NCBI GenBank assembly: GCA_025462885.1
Contig: JAOAPN010000006.1
Coordinates: forward strand, 186,001-250,000
Direction: 5' to 3'
DNA from: Acidobacteriaceae bacterium
GTDB taxonomy: Bacteria > Acidobacteriota > Terriglobia > Terriglobales > Acidobacteriaceae
DNA: 64,000 nucleotides
Position 1 is the stretch's first letter; the number at the start of each line of letters is the position of its first letter. The notes beneath the pieces are model-generated. The model worked only from the letters and a program-made list of their open reading frames with translations, was not told the DNA's origin and ran no database searches. Below are positions 25,009 through 33,929 of this stretch, in pieces. The position numbers were made by a program, and so were the translations under genes.

Positions 25009-26453
25009 TATTGTCCTGTTCCTCCGACCGTCATGCGGTCGAGCTTCACGGTCGGCATGCCTACACCAACCGGCACACTCTGCCCAGCCTTGCCACAGGT
25101 GCCAATCCCTTCGTCCAGCGCAAGATCGTTTCCAACCATCGAAACGTACTTCAGCGCCTCCGGGCCGTTGCCGATCAGGGTCGCACCCTTCACCGGACGC
25201 GTTACCTTGCCGTCCTCGATCAGGTAAGCTTCGCTGGCCGAGAACACAAATTTGCCGTTCGTAATGTCGACCTGGCCGCCGCCAAAGTTCACCGCGTAAA
25301 GCCCGCGCTTCACACTCTTGATAATGTCTTCCGGCATATCGTCACCATTGAGCATGTATGTGTTGGTCATGCGCGGCATCGGAATGTGGTGATAGCTCTC
25401 GCGCCGCCCGCTGCCGGTATTCGGCGTTCCCATCAGGCGCGAGGACAACTTGTCCGACAGGTATCCCTTTAAGATGCCGTTTTCGATCAGCACGGTCTCC
25501 TGCGTGGGATTTCCCTCGTCGTCCATATTGATAGAGCCGCGACGATTCGGCATCAGGCCGTTATCGACCACCGTCACCTTGCTGCTCGCGACCTGCTGGC
25601 CGATCAGACCGGCAAATGCAGAGGTTCCCTTGCGATTGAAGTCCGCTTCCAGGCCATGCCCGACTGCTTCATGCAGCAGAACACCGGGCCAGCCGGGACC
25701 GAGAACCACTTCCATCTCGCCGGCAGGAGCATCCACTGCGCCAAGCTGCAGAATCGCTGTGCGGGCCGCTTCGCGTGCGAAGTGCTCGGGACTTTTGTCG
25801 GCTTCGAAGAAGTCCAGTGTCACCCGGCCACCGCCGCCGCTGGTTCCGCGCGAGGTGCTGGTCGCGTCCTTGGCGATGACGAAGACATTGAGTCGTGCCA
25901 GCGGCTGCGTATCGCCGGCGTAGGTTCCGTCCGACGCTGCTACCAGGATGCGGCGCAATTCGTCGCTAAAACTTGCCCGAACCTGCGTGATGCGGGGATC
26001 GAACGCACGCGCCGCAGCGTCCGCGCGCTGGATCAGCTTCAGCTTCTCGGCGATTTCGGCATCATTCGTGGCTCCGGTCACGGGATAAAGCGACTGCGGC
26101 GCCTCCGTGTGGCGAAATCCGCTCATCAATTCCTTGGCCGGCCCACTGGCGATCAGGGCTGCCGTCCGGGCCGCGCGGAGCAGCCGGTCGCTGGAAAGAT
26201 CGTCCGTGTAGGCGTATCCGGTGCGTTCGCCCGATACCACGCGAATGCCGCATCCGACGCTGATTCCCTGGCTGGCAGACTTCACCAAAGATTCATCAAT
26301 TCCCAGAGAAGTCGATGTAACTGATTCAAAATAAAGATCGGCGTAGTCGCCCCCGGCGGAGAGTGCCTCGCCCAGGCAGCGCTCCATCAGACGTTCAGAT
26401 AATCCCAACTTCTCGATAAAATAGCGTTTAGGATCGGGGGCAGGTATCGTCAT
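25008..26453 (-). CDS. tldD: TldD metalloprotease
   Basis: 481 aa, full length. The zinc-binding HExxxH motif is present within LLHEAVGHGLEADFNRKGTS. Other family blocks are GDYADLYFESVTSTSLGIDE, GIRVVSGERTGYAYTDDLS, GSINMDDEGNPTQETVLIEN, GVGMPTVKLDRMTVGG and ALDEGIGTCGKAGQSVPVG. It acts with PmbA as a cytosolic protease. The stop codon overlaps the ATG of the first 102-aa paralogue. It appears to be the first gene of the run that continues through pmbA and perhaps rpe-bamD. Confidence 0.96.
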   Translation of the reverse strand: MTIPAPDPKRYFIEKLGLSERLMERCLGEALSAGGDYADLYFESVTSTSLGIDESLVKSASQGISVGCGIRVVSGERTGYAYTDDLSSDRLLRAARTAALIASGPAKELMSGFRHTEAPQSLYPVTGATNDAEIAEKLKLIQRADAAARAFDPRITQVRASFSDELRRILVAASDGTYAGDTQPLARLNVFVIAKDATSTSRGTSGGGGRVTLDFFEADKSPEHFAREAARTAILQLGAVDAPAGEMEVVLGPGWPGVLLHEAVGHGLEADFNRKGTSAFAGLIGQQVASSKVTVVDNGLMPNRRGSINMDDEGNPTQETVLIENGILKGYLSDKLSSRLMGTPNTGSGRRESYHHIPMPRMTNTYMLNGDDMPEDIIKSVKRGLYAVNFGGGQVDITNGKFVFSASEAYLIEDGKVTRPVKGATLIGNGPEALKYVSMVGNDLALDEGIGTCGKAGQSVPVGVGMPTVKLDRMTVGGTGQ

Positions 26454-26515
26454 CTGCTTTGATTCTAGGCTTCTCAGAGGGTGGCGGCAAATGCGCGCCT
26501 GGTTTCACCTCGTCT

Positions 26516-27439
26516 TTACCGCCCATGCGACGGGTCTGCGGTCCTCGCGACGTTCAGGTCGAGGTGGATGGCAGGCAACTCCGATACGACGCAATTCCCG
26601 GCGGCGTCGTAGGTTTTGGAGCAGGCTGCGGTGATCTCTTTCCGGCGGGGTGACTGAGCATACTGCCACACCACGACATCCTGCATAGCCCCCTGTAGTA
26701 AGCCCGTCCCAACTGATCCCGGTACTGATCCCGGTCCAGCCCCGCTTGCGCGAAAGGCAGGTGGCTGCAGCATACACCCATTCGAGGGTGGGCACGCGTC
26801 GTCGTAGACCCATAATGCGACCGGATGCAGATGCTTCGCAGAGACCTGCTCGCGAATGTCCTGCGCGGTGGTGATTGTCTTACCCGGACCGTCGCCCACC
26901 GCCTGCCCGCTCACGTAGCCTCCCGGCTTGTAGGCGGAGCGGCCGACGGCCTCGGTCCAGCCAAAGAGATAGTCCGCCTGTTCCGGGAGCAGACGGCCGC
27001 CCTCCTCCTGGTCGAGGAATACGATCGTCCCGGCTGGGAAGTGTTCGCGCTCCGCCGCTGCGATGGCTATCGCCGCATCCTTCTTCCCCAGCGCTTCGGC
27101 GGATTGGCCCGAAGTCTTCTTCGCTCTCAGGATTTCGGCGTCGACCTTACCGTTCGCGAGCACCAGGAATCCGAAGCCCAGGTCCCGGAGCGCCGCGCGT
27201 TTTCCTACCCAGCTATTACTGCGGCCCCCCGGCGGATTGGTCAGCCAGTACCCCACGAACGAGAAATGCTTCCGGAGCACGGGCAGCGCCGCATCTCCCG
27301 GGTAGTCATTCCGGTCGAACCCCACATACGATCCCGCAGTCTGCTCCGCCGTCGTCCTGGCAGTCTTGATTCCGGACTGCTGGCCGAAGGCGAGGCTGCT
27401 AAAGGCAGTGAGCACAAGGAGTCGCGTTATCCATCGCAT
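26516..27439 (-). CDS. Exported DUF1906 (Rv2525c-like) glycoside hydrolase-like protein
   Basis: 307 aa from ATG 27439, with AGGAGG upstream; the 14 extra residues of the longest frame are rejected. A signal peptide (WITRLLVLTAFSSLAFGQQ) precedes a TIM-barrel-like DUF1906 domain: AGSYVGFDRNDYPGD, FVGYWLTNPPGG, LGFGFLVLANGKV, GTIVFLDQEEGG and KPGGYVSGQAVGDG. DUF1906 proteins resemble glycoside hydrolases of the GH25 fold, and some are Tat-exported in mycobacteria. The substrate may be peptidoglycan or another glycan; activity is not established. It stands alone, divergent from the YfiT-like gene. Confidence 0.78.
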   Translation of the reverse strand: MRWITRLLVLTAFSSLAFGQQSGIKTARTTAEQTAGSYVGFDRNDYPGDAALPVLRKHFSFVGYWLTNPPGGRSNSWVGKRAALRDLGFGFLVLANGKVDAEILRAKKTSGQSAEALGKKDAAIAIAAAEREHFPAGTIVFLDQEEGGRLLPEQADYLFGWTEAVGRSAYKPGGYVSGQAVGDGPGKTITTAQDIREQVSAKHLHPVALWVYDDACPPSNGCMLQPPAFRASGAGPGSVPGSVGTGLLQGAMQDVVVWQYAQSPRRKEITAACSKTYDAAGNCVVSELPAIHLDLNVARTADPSHGR

Positions 27440-27538
27440 TGGCAGACCTGGCCTCCTGGAATCTAGTCCATCGTTCTTCAAAAGCTGTGCTACCTTGCAA
27501 TTCAGAGTCTAAAGGAAAGAGCACCCGTCCCTAAATCT

Positions 27539-28066
27539 ATGCCCGATCTCGACCCTCGCTATCCCATCGGCAAGTTCGTCCGCCCTGAGAGCATCTCTGT
27601 GGATGACCGCGTCAACGCCATTGCGACCCTCGCCGATCTGCCCAGCGAACTGCGCAACGCCGTTCAGGGACTCTCCCATGCCGATCTCAATACCCCGTAC
27701 CGCGAAGGTGGGTGGAGCTCTCGCCAGGTCGTCCATCACATCGCTGACAGCCACATGAACGCTTTCATTCGCGTGCGGCTTGCGCTTACTGAAGACTGGC
27801 CCACAATCAAGCCGTACGACGAGGCTGCCTGGGCTGAACTGCATGACGCCACCGCCCCCGTGGAGTGGTCGCTCGAGCTGATCGAGAGCCTGCACGCTCG
27901 CTGGGTCATGCTGCTCCAGTCTCTGTCCGACGAGCAATGGCTGCGCGGCTTCGTTCATCCGGAGAGCGGTCGCCAGACCATCGAACTCGCTACCCTTAAC
28001 TACGCATGGCACAGCCGTCATCACGTCGCCCACATCAATCACCTGCGCATCGCGCAGGAGTGGTAG
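27539..28066 (+). CDS. DinB/YfiT-family metal-dependent enzyme
   Basis: 175 aa. The opening PDLDPRYPIGKF is typical of YfiT-like proteins. A four-helix DinB fold carries the metal ligands: RQVVHHIADSHMNAFIRVRL and, near the end, YAWHSRHHVAHINHL, supplying the three histidines. Members include bacillithiol transferases and other thiol transferases; which thiol acidobacteria would use here is unclear. The next gene, a GNAT acetyltransferase, starts 8 bp after the stop, so they form a two-gene operon. Confidence 0.9.
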   Translation: MPDLDPRYPIGKFVRPESISVDDRVNAIATLADLPSELRNAVQGLSHADLNTPYREGGWSSRQVVHHIADSHMNAFIRVRLALTEDWPTIKPYDEAAWAELHDATAPVEWSLELIESLHARWVMLLQSLSDEQWLRGFVHPESGRQTIELATLNYAWHSRHHVAHINHLRIAQEW

Positions 28067-28074
28067 CGGAAGCC

Positions 28075-28491
28075 ATGCCGCATCTTGCCGAGACCGATGC
28101 CGAGATCGACCGCTGCTTTGCGGTGATGCACCAGTTGCGACCGACTCTGCTGCCGGATCAGTTCGTCGCCATCATCCGCACCCAGCAGTCCGAGGGATAT
28201 CACCTCGCCTTTCTTGAGCACCAGGACCGTGTCGTGACCGTCGCCGGCTTCCGCATGCAGCATGTCCTGTGGAGCGGTAAGACACTCTACGTCGACGACC
28301 TCGTCACCGACGAAGCGGCCCGTTCGCAGGGCCATGGCGAGACCATGCTGCAATGGCTCATCCAACGAGCCCGCGAAACTGGCTGCGGCACCTTCAGTCT
28401 GGACTCCGGCACCCATCGCAAGGAGGCCCACGCCTTTTACTTTCGCCATGGTCTCCGCATCTCCGACTTCCACTTTCAGCTTCCGCTCTAA
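28075..28491 (+). CDS. GNAT family N-acetyltransferase
   Basis: 138 aa from ATG 28075, 8 bp after the YfiT-like gene; an in-frame ATG at 28006 would overlap that gene by 61 bp and is less likely. GNAT features are LYVDDLVTDEAARSQGHGET (acetyl-CoA loop, with a QGHGE variant of the usual Q/RxxGxG/A), then LQWLIQRARETGCGTFSLDS and a C-terminal HAFYFRHGLRISDFHF. The substrate is not predictable. It is probably co-translated with the thiol-transferase-like gene. Confidence 0.85.
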   Translation: MPHLAETDAEIDRCFAVMHQLRPTLLPDQFVAIIRTQQSEGYHLAFLEHQDRVVTVAGFRMQHVLWSGKTLYVDDLVTDEAARSQGHGETMLQWLIQRARETGCGTFSLDSGTHRKEAHAFYFRHGLRISDFHFQLPL

Positions 28492-28536
28492 AGCCAGCGC
28501 TTGTAGAATCAGCAACCTGCCGCTACCATCCTCTTC

Positions 28537-30165
28537 ATGCCCCCGCCCAGAGCAGCTTCCGCGGAGCCCGAGCAGCCCCCCGCGCTTATCGCCGCCGCGC
28601 TCGAGGCCTTTCTCGCCGAACAACCCCACTGCGTTCTTCTCGAAGACGGCAAAGTCCTCTTCGATATGCGCTCCGCGAAGTACTCCCTCGCCACCGAGCA
28701 CGGCCGCTGCGCCCTTCATCTGTGGTCGGAGGATCGCAATCTAGTCCGGCGCGTGACTGCCACCTCCATGCGCAACGGGGTGCTCCGGCTTACGACGCAA
28801 CGCTTCGGCCAGTCGAAACCCCAGACCCTGGAGTTGTCCCCGGATAAAGACCGCCGCACACCCAGCTCCCGCGAGGCGACTCGCGTTCGCTATCTGCGGG
28901 TGCTCGACCGCGTGCTGCAGCGTAACTTCCCGGACTGGCATCCTGATGCCTTCCGCACCGCGATGGATCTGGAAAAGTCCTTCGGACCTGCTTACGCCCG
29001 CGGCTCACTCGTCCAAGGCCAGAAGGCGTGGGCGGTCATCGCAGTCAACGACGAAGAATCCGCGGCCACCATCGATGGAATTCTCACGCTCGGCATTCTC
29101 TGGCTGCATCACTGCCGCGAGTCAGGCTCCGGCCGCCGCCTCTACCAGGGGCTCAAGGTCATCGTTCCGAAAGGTGCTGCGACCCTAACGCTCTCCCGCC
29201 TGGCATGGCTCAACCCCACCGCCGCGCAGTGGAAGCTGTATGAACTCAACCATTCCACCGAAGAGCTGGTAGAACGAGAGGCCGCCGACCACGGCAATCT
29301 CACCACCCGCCTGCTCCACGCCCCAAACCAGCAATCCGCCCGCGAACGCTTCGCCGAATCGACCGCGCGCGTCATGGCTCTCGTTCCTGAAGCCGCCCGG
29401 GATATCGTCGAGCAGAAGATCCGCAACCCCAGCGAGCTTTCCTTCCATCTCCACGGGCTGGAGTTCGCCCGCATCCGCAGCGGCTTCTCCGGTAACTCCT
29501 TTAATCACGCCCAGGAGATCACCTTCGGAGCCGGAGCGAACGAAACCCCTCTTACCGAAGCGAACGCCCCTGACCTTCGCGAACTGACAGCCCGCCTCTT
29601 CGAACGCCGCATCGCCTCCGGAGACAAACGCGATCCCCTCTACCGCATGGCCCCCGAGCGCTGGCTCGAGTCTGTGCTACGCGGCAACCTCGATCTGCTC
29701 AACGGAGCGATTACCCCCCACCTCAACCCAGCCCACGTCTACACCCAGGTGCCCGCGTTCGCCGCCTCCGATCGCGGCATGCTGGATCTTCTCGGCGTCA
29801 CCTCGGACGGCCGCCTCGCCGTCATCGAGCTCAAAGCCGACGACGATCTCCACCTAGCCCTGCAGGGACTCGACTACTGGATCCGCGTCCGCCATCACCA
29901 TCTCCAGACCAGCGACTCGTCCACTGGCCCCACCTTCGGACTCGGAGAGTTCCAACGCCACGGCTACTTCACCGGCCTCCGCCTGTCGCCCGATCCACCT
30001 CGGCTTTACCTCGTTGCCCCAGCCCTTCGAATCCATCCCGCTACCGAAACCATCCTGCGCTATCTGTCTCCAAGGCTCGAGTGGAGCTTGCTCGCGCTGG
30101 ATGAACGCTGGCGGAAACAAGTGAAAGTCGTCTGGCGAAAACACTCGAACGGCTTGAAAAAGTAA
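28537..30165 (+). CDS. Conserved protein with C-terminal PD-(D/E)XK nuclease-like motif
   Basis: 542 aa, cytoplasmic. The N-terminal 350 residues match no domain I can name (EQPHCVLLEDGKVLFDMRSA near the start, AMDLEKSFGPAYARG and GILWLHHCRESGSGRRLYQG further on). Near residues 410-450 the pattern DLLGVTSDGRLAVIELKADD, followed by LALQGLDYW, fits the PD-(D/E)XK fold (Asp, then Glu-x-Lys, then a Gln/Tyr helix) as in NucS/DUF91 and restriction-like nucleases. It could be a DNA repair or defence nuclease. It follows the GNAT gene by 45 bp on the same strand. The motif is clear, function is not. Confidence 0.72.
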   Translation: MPPPRAASAEPEQPPALIAAALEAFLAEQPHCVLLEDGKVLFDMRSAKYSLATEHGRCALHLWSEDRNLVRRVTATSMRNGVLRLTTQRFGQSKPQTLELSPDKDRRTPSSREATRVRYLRVLDRVLQRNFPDWHPDAFRTAMDLEKSFGPAYARGSLVQGQKAWAVIAVNDEESAATIDGILTLGILWLHHCRESGSGRRLYQGLKVIVPKGAATLTLSRLAWLNPTAAQWKLYELNHSTEELVEREAADHGNLTTRLLHAPNQQSARERFAESTARVMALVPEAARDIVEQKIRNPSELSFHLHGLEFARIRSGFSGNSFNHAQEITFGAGANETPLTEANAPDLRELTARLFERRIASGDKRDPLYRMAPERWLESVLRGNLDLLNGAITPHLNPAHVYTQVPAFAASDRGMLDLLGVTSDGRLAVIELKADDDLHLALQGLDYWIRVRHHHLQTSDSSTGPTFGLGEFQRHGYFTGLRLSPDPPRLYLVAPALRIHPATETILRYLSPRLEWSLLALDERWRKQVKVVWRKHSNGLKK

Positions 30166-30236
30166 CTACATCGTATGTACGCTCAACAGAGATCTCTTGT
30201 TTGATTGAGGCGGGGATCAGGGAATCAGGCAGTTGC

Positions 30237-31541
30237 CTAGTCGCAGTATGCAGCGCTGGAAGTCAGCACCATGTCCTGCTCCTCGGCCAGATCTGGATTG
30301 TTCTGGTGTTCCTGCCGCGTAGCGAAGAACACTTCAATCGCATCCAGCACCGTAGGTCCGTTCTTCGCCTCGAAGATCTGCTTCCGCAGCGCGCCGCCAC
30401 CTGGTACGCCATGCGTGAACCAACTGGCGAACTGCTTCATCTTGCCCACGCAGTCCCGGTTGCGGGCATCGCGCGCGAGTTGTCCAGCGGCTGTTAGCGC
30501 TGCGGCTCGGGTTGCCTCGGCCTGCTCTTCGAGAGCGATTTCGTGGACCAGCATCTCGAAGTAGGTCTTGATCATCAGGTAGCGATCGCGATCGGTCGGC
30601 TCGTCATAGATACCCACGCCGGTGGCTTCCTTGGAGGCCGTGTACTGCGCGATCTGCCGGAAGATCCAGGGATTGCTAGGAGCCGCCCGTCCGATCATCA
30701 CCGCATCGCAATGCGTCGCATCGACCATGGCGGCGGCATCTTCGGGTGTGCGAATGTCGCCGTTCCCGATCACTGGAATTCGCACCGCGTCCTTCACCGC
30801 GGCGATGTACTCCCAGCGTGCCTGGCCGGTGTAGCCGTCCTCGCGCGTTCGAGCGTGAAGCGCGACGGCGTTCAGGCCGCAATCTTCCGCCATCTTCGCC
30901 AGTTCCACGCAGACGATGTTGGAGTCGTTCCAACCCATCCGAAACTTGACGGTGAAGGGAATCGAAACCGCTCCCCGTACCGCCTTGAAGATGGTCTCGA
31001 TCAGCGGCAGATCCCGTAGCAGCCCGGAGCCGCCATTACAAGCCACAACACGCTTGGCCGGACAGCCGAGGTTCAGATCGACGAGATCGAATCCCGCATC
31101 TTGCACGATGCGCGCCGAGTCAGCGAGCGTCTCCGGGTTCGATCCGAAGAGCTGGGCTGAGATCGGGTGCTCGTCGTCGTAGTAGGTCAGGTAGCGCTTC
31201 CGCTTCGTCTCCCGCATCCGCGAGAGACCGTCAGCGGAGGTGAACTCCGTCATGATCAGCCCGCAACCGGATTGCTGATTCGAAGTCTCGACTTCTACCC
31301 CGCTAGCCGTCTCAGAAGGCTCTGCTGTCGTCGTGAACTGGCTGGCGTTTTTGATGAATCGCCGAAACACCGTATCCGTCACACCCGCCATCGGAGCCAG
31401 CACCGTCGCCGGCGCGATGCGCACGTTGCCGATCGAAAACTCAGCAGGAACACGCGCTTGCTCGGGCATGGCATGCTCCGCCGGATCGTCCCAGCGTTTC
31501 TGCTCGAGGGTGTAGCGCTTTTTGGTGGTGGTCGTCGTCAT
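30237..31541 (-). CDS. dusB: tRNA-dihydrouridine synthase (DusB type)
   Basis: 434 aa, taking the ATG at 31541 (an in-frame ATG at 31574 gives 11 more residues). FMN-dependent reduction of uridines in tRNA. Motifs are APMAGVTDTVFRRF, ISAQLFGSNPETLADSARIV, DLNLGCPAKRVVACNGGSGL with the catalytic Cys, FTVKFRMGWND, ALHARTREDGYTGQARWEYI and PVIGNGDIRTPEDA. An insertion of roughly 25 residues (TTTAEPSETASGVEVETSN) sits between the first motif and the MTEFTSADGL block and is unusual for DusB. The rpmE terminator lies just upstream, so dusB has its own promoter or is reached by read-through. Confidence 0.93.
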   Translation of the reverse strand: MTTTTTKKRYTLEQKRWDDPAEHAMPEQARVPAEFSIGNVRIAPATVLAPMAGVTDTVFRRFIKNASQFTTTAEPSETASGVEVETSNQQSGCGLIMTEFTSADGLSRMRETKRKRYLTYYDDEHPISAQLFGSNPETLADSARIVQDAGFDLVDLNLGCPAKRVVACNGGSGLLRDLPLIETIFKAVRGAVSIPFTVKFRMGWNDSNIVCVELAKMAEDCGLNAVALHARTREDGYTGQARWEYIAAVKDAVRIPVIGNGDIRTPEDAAAMVDATHCDAVMIGRAAPSNPWIFRQIAQYTASKEATGVGIYDEPTDRDRYLMIKTYFEMLVHEIALEEQAEATRAAALTAAGQLARDARNRDCVGKMKQFASWFTHGVPGGGALRKQIFEAKNGPTVLDAIEVFFATRQEHQNNPDLAEEQDMVLTSSAAYCD

Positions 31542-31593
31542 CGAGTATCGAATCCTGTGCGGCCTGTAATGCAAATGTTTTACTCAGACAAAA

Positions 31594-31615
31594 GGCCTCC
31601 GCGCTGGCGGAGGCC
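31594..31615 (-). terminator. Intrinsic terminator after rpmE
   Basis: GGCCTCCGC (31594-31602) pairs with GCGGAGGCC (31607-31615) around a four-base loop; on the minus strand TTTTGT follows. It lies 22 bp past the rpmE stop and before the dusB start. Confidence 0.8.
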
Positions 31616-31637
31616 CCTTGGGTTTCGTTCGCTCCGC

Positions 31638-31874
31638 TTACTTCGCGGCGGTCTCTGCCTTGCCGGCGTCCGATTTCGCGAACTTGCGGCGGAAGCGCTC
31701 GACACGGCCTGCGGTATCGATCAGCTTCTGCTTGCCGGTGAAGAACGGGTGGCAGGCGGAGCAGATTTCGAGGTTGATGTCGCCCTTGTGGGTGGAGTGC
31801 GTCGAGAAGTTGTTGCCACAGGCGCACTTGACGGTGATCAGATCGTACTTCGGGTGAATCCCTTGCTTCGGCAT
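31638..31874 (-). CDS. rpmE: 50S ribosomal protein L31, zinc-binding type
   Basis: 78 aa from ATG 31874, with GGAAA upstream. The sequence [20 protein letters not shown], then [20 protein letters not shown] and RVERFRRKF, is diagnostic for L31. The cysteines (CAC and CSAC) mark the zinc-containing C+ form rather than the zinc-free paralogue made under zinc starvation. A longer upstream frame to 32108 is spurious. A terminator follows directly. Confidence 0.97.
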   Translation of the reverse strand: MPKQGIHPKYDLITVKCACGNNFSTHSTHKGDINLEICSACHPFFTGKQKLIDTAGRVERFRRKFAKSDAGKAETAAK

Positions 31875-32176
31875 CGTAATTTCCTTTTTTGACCCAGCTT
31901 TTGACCCAATTCTCGGGCCAGACAGGCTGCGGCCGAATTTCGGCACCTTCGTCTCATAGGACCGGCCGGTTCGCGGATCGCTTGCAACGGACAGATTCAC
32001 GTCACATCGAACAACACTTCGCGTCACAGGTCGTGCTCCCCGGGGAGAGCATTCAGGCACTCCAATAATTTTATCGTGTATTACCACACACGGCAATTGG
32101 ATTCCCACACCCCAGGGTTGGATTCATCCGGCTCCGGGCGCCGCCTCCGAGGCTGTCTCCTGCGATACTGGAAGAC
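31875..32176. other. Divergent promoter region between rpmE and the DnaC-like gene
   Basis: 302 bp without a credible gene. TTTTGACCCA is directly repeated at 31887-31896 and 31899-31908, immediately upstream of rpmE. A loose inverted repeat CGTGT/ACACG lies near 32075-32092. Both rpmE and the ATPase gene must start here; no confident promoter can be assigned. Confidence 0.4.
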
Positions 32177-32962
32177 GTGCCAAGCCTAGCCATCGAGCGT
32201 GCCTCCGACGTCTGCAGCCTCTGCGGAGGCTCCGGCATGCGAATTACCCAGCAGGACGGGCGGCAGTTTGCCCAGCCCTGCGACTGCCGGATCCAGCGGC
32301 AGGCGACCCGGCGCATCGGGCAGGCCCACATTCCTCGCCGTTACGAACACTGCTCGCTGGATAACTACGACACCCAGTTTCCGTCGTCGCACCGCAGCTT
32401 GTCGACCGCCCATATGCGCGCCCGGAAGTTCGTCGACAGCTATCCGCTGGAGACCGCCGGAACAGGTCTGCTGATCACCGGCTCCATCGGCGTCGGCAAG
32501 ACCCACCTGGCCGTGGGAATCCTGCAGGCGCTAGTGGGAGAGCGAGGCGCCTCGGGGCTTTTTGTCGACTATCGAGATCTTCTCAAGCAGGTTCAAAACA
32601 GCTATAACCGTCAGGTTGCCGCCACGGAACTTGAGATATTGGCGCCCGTATTCGATGCCGAAGTATTGGTCATTGACGAATTGGGAGCTTCCAAGCCCAC
32701 GGACTGGGTCTGGGACACGGTCGCACATATTCTCAATACCCGCTATAACGACCGCCGCACCACCATCATCACCACGAACTACGCTAATTTGGCTCCGCTT
32801 GGTATGGAAGCGGGGAACTCCTCCCGTGCTGCGATGCGTGAGGAGACGCTGGGCGACCGCATCGGCGAACGCATGCGCTCGCGCCTGCAGGAGATGTGTG
32901 TTGTGGTTGAAATGCAGGGCGAAGACTTTCGCCAGAAGGTAAAACGCGCCAGCTTCGCCTGA
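32177..32962 (+). CDS. DnaC/IstB-like AAA+ ATPase with N-terminal zinc finger
   Basis: 261 aa with a GTG start at 32177. The N-terminus carries CSLCGGSGMRI and PCDCRIQRQ, a zinc-finger-like Cys cluster. The ATPase core shows Walker A GSIGVGKTHLA (near residue 100), Walker B VLVIDELGA and sensor ITTNYANL, followed by RIGERMRSRLQEMC as in DnaC. Such proteins load replicative helicase or serve transposition (IstB). No IstA or replication gene is nearby, which favours a helicase-loader-like role in the chromosome. Confidence 0.88.
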   Translation: MPSLAIERASDVCSLCGGSGMRITQQDGRQFAQPCDCRIQRQATRRIGQAHIPRRYEHCSLDNYDTQFPSSHRSLSTAHMRARKFVDSYPLETAGTGLLITGSIGVGKTHLAVGILQALVGERGASGLFVDYRDLLKQVQNSYNRQVAATELEILAPVFDAEVLVIDELGASKPTDWVWDTVAHILNTRYNDRRTTIITTNYANLAPLGMEAGNSSRAAMREETLGDRIGERMRSRLQEMCVVVEMQGEDFRQKVKRASFA

Positions 32963-32990
32963 AATTGGCAGCGCCTTTGCACGAGGTTCT

Positions 32991-33164
32991 TTAGAGCATC
33001 GTTATCAGAAGAAACAAGACTGCGCTCACCGTAGCCACCCGGTACAGAACATCCTCTGCCGTCAGTTCCCGTCGCACGGTTGCGACGCACCCACCCGCAG
33101 TTGGACTTATCCCCGCGTAATCCATCCCCTGTGTCGCGTCATCGAACTCGAAATTCTGGTTCAT
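32991..33164 (-). CDS. Small tail-anchored membrane protein (57 aa)
   Basis: An ORF below usual length cut-offs: MNQNFEFDDATQGMDYAGIS at ATG 33164, with GGGAGG 8 nt upstream, an excellent ribosome binding site. After a soluble half with TAGGCVATVRRELTAED, the last 19 residues (VLYRVATVSAVLFLLITML) form one hydrophobic helix ending at the stop, so it should be tail-anchored. It is convergent with the DnaC-like gene, 28 bp apart. No known family is recognised. The SD, the codon usage and the clean helix make it likely real. Confidence 0.62.
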   Translation of the reverse strand: MNQNFEFDDATQGMDYAGISPTAGGCVATVRRELTAEDVLYRVATVSAVLFLLITML

Positions 33165-33371
33165 CTTTGCGGCCTCCCGGGCGATCTCCCGGCTCCGAAA
33201 TCACGTACGGCAACTCTCTCTGTTTCATCTATCTAACGGCATCATGCCCTAGAAAGTTCCGGGCATCCATGAAAATAAGGCAAAGATTCCAACGGCTGTA
33301 CCTGCTCCGGCTCACTTCATCTGATACCGCCTTGTCGTAGCCGGATTCACGAAGGTATAAAATCTCGGCTT

Positions 33372-33929
33372 ATGAGCGAGCTTCAGCAGGCAGGAAACCC
33401 CAGCGACAAGAACTCCCCCGGTCTTTTCGCCCCCCGTCAGCCCGAGAGTAGCGGCGGCATTCCCGTAGCTGCCTGGGGAATCGCCGGTCTCGTGATCGTG
33501 GTGGTGGTTGCCGTTCTGATCTTTGTCGGCCGCAGCAAGTCCGTCGGAGCAGGGAATACCGTCCAGCCCCTGGCTCCCTACGCCGCGAGCCTTCCGCTTT
33601 CGCAGCTCGCCATGAGCGAGTCCACCAATCTCTCCGGCGGCAAGTACACCTACATCGACGGCCACATTCGCAATACCGGCACCCAGACCGTCACCAGCGT
33701 GACCGTCCAGGTGCTTTTCCATAACGAAGAGCAGATGCCGCCGCAGCTCGAAACGCTCCCGCTTGCCCTGATCCGCACCCATCAGCCGTATATCGACACC
33801 CAGATGGTGAGTGCGGCTCCGATCAAGCCGGGCGAGGACCGGGAGTTCCGCCTCACCTTTGAGACCATTGCCGGAAACTGGAACTACCAGATGCCGGAAG
33901 TCCATATCATTCGGGTGGACTCTAAATAG
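33372..33929 (+). CDS. DUF2393-like single-span membrane protein
   Basis: 185 aa. A polar N-terminus (1-28), one transmembrane helix (AAWGIAGLVIVVVVAVLIFV), then an extracytoplasmic beta-sandwich of about 115 residues: LSGGKYTYIDGHIRNTGTQT, VTSVTVQVLFHNEE and GEDREFRLTFETIAGNWNYQ. The pattern (YIDGHIRNTG..VTxVxVxVxF) is that of DUF2393/FxLYD-like domains. The role is unknown. It stands alone between two unrelated genes. Confidence 0.75.
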   Translation: MSELQQAGNPSDKNSPGLFAPRQPESSGGIPVAAWGIAGLVIVVVVAVLIFVGRSKSVGAGNTVQPLAPYAASLPLSQLAMSESTNLSGGKYTYIDGHIRNTGTQTVTSVTVQVLFHNEEQMPPQLETLPLALIRTHQPYIDTQMVSAAPIKPGEDREFRLTFETIAGNWNYQMPEVHIIRVDSK

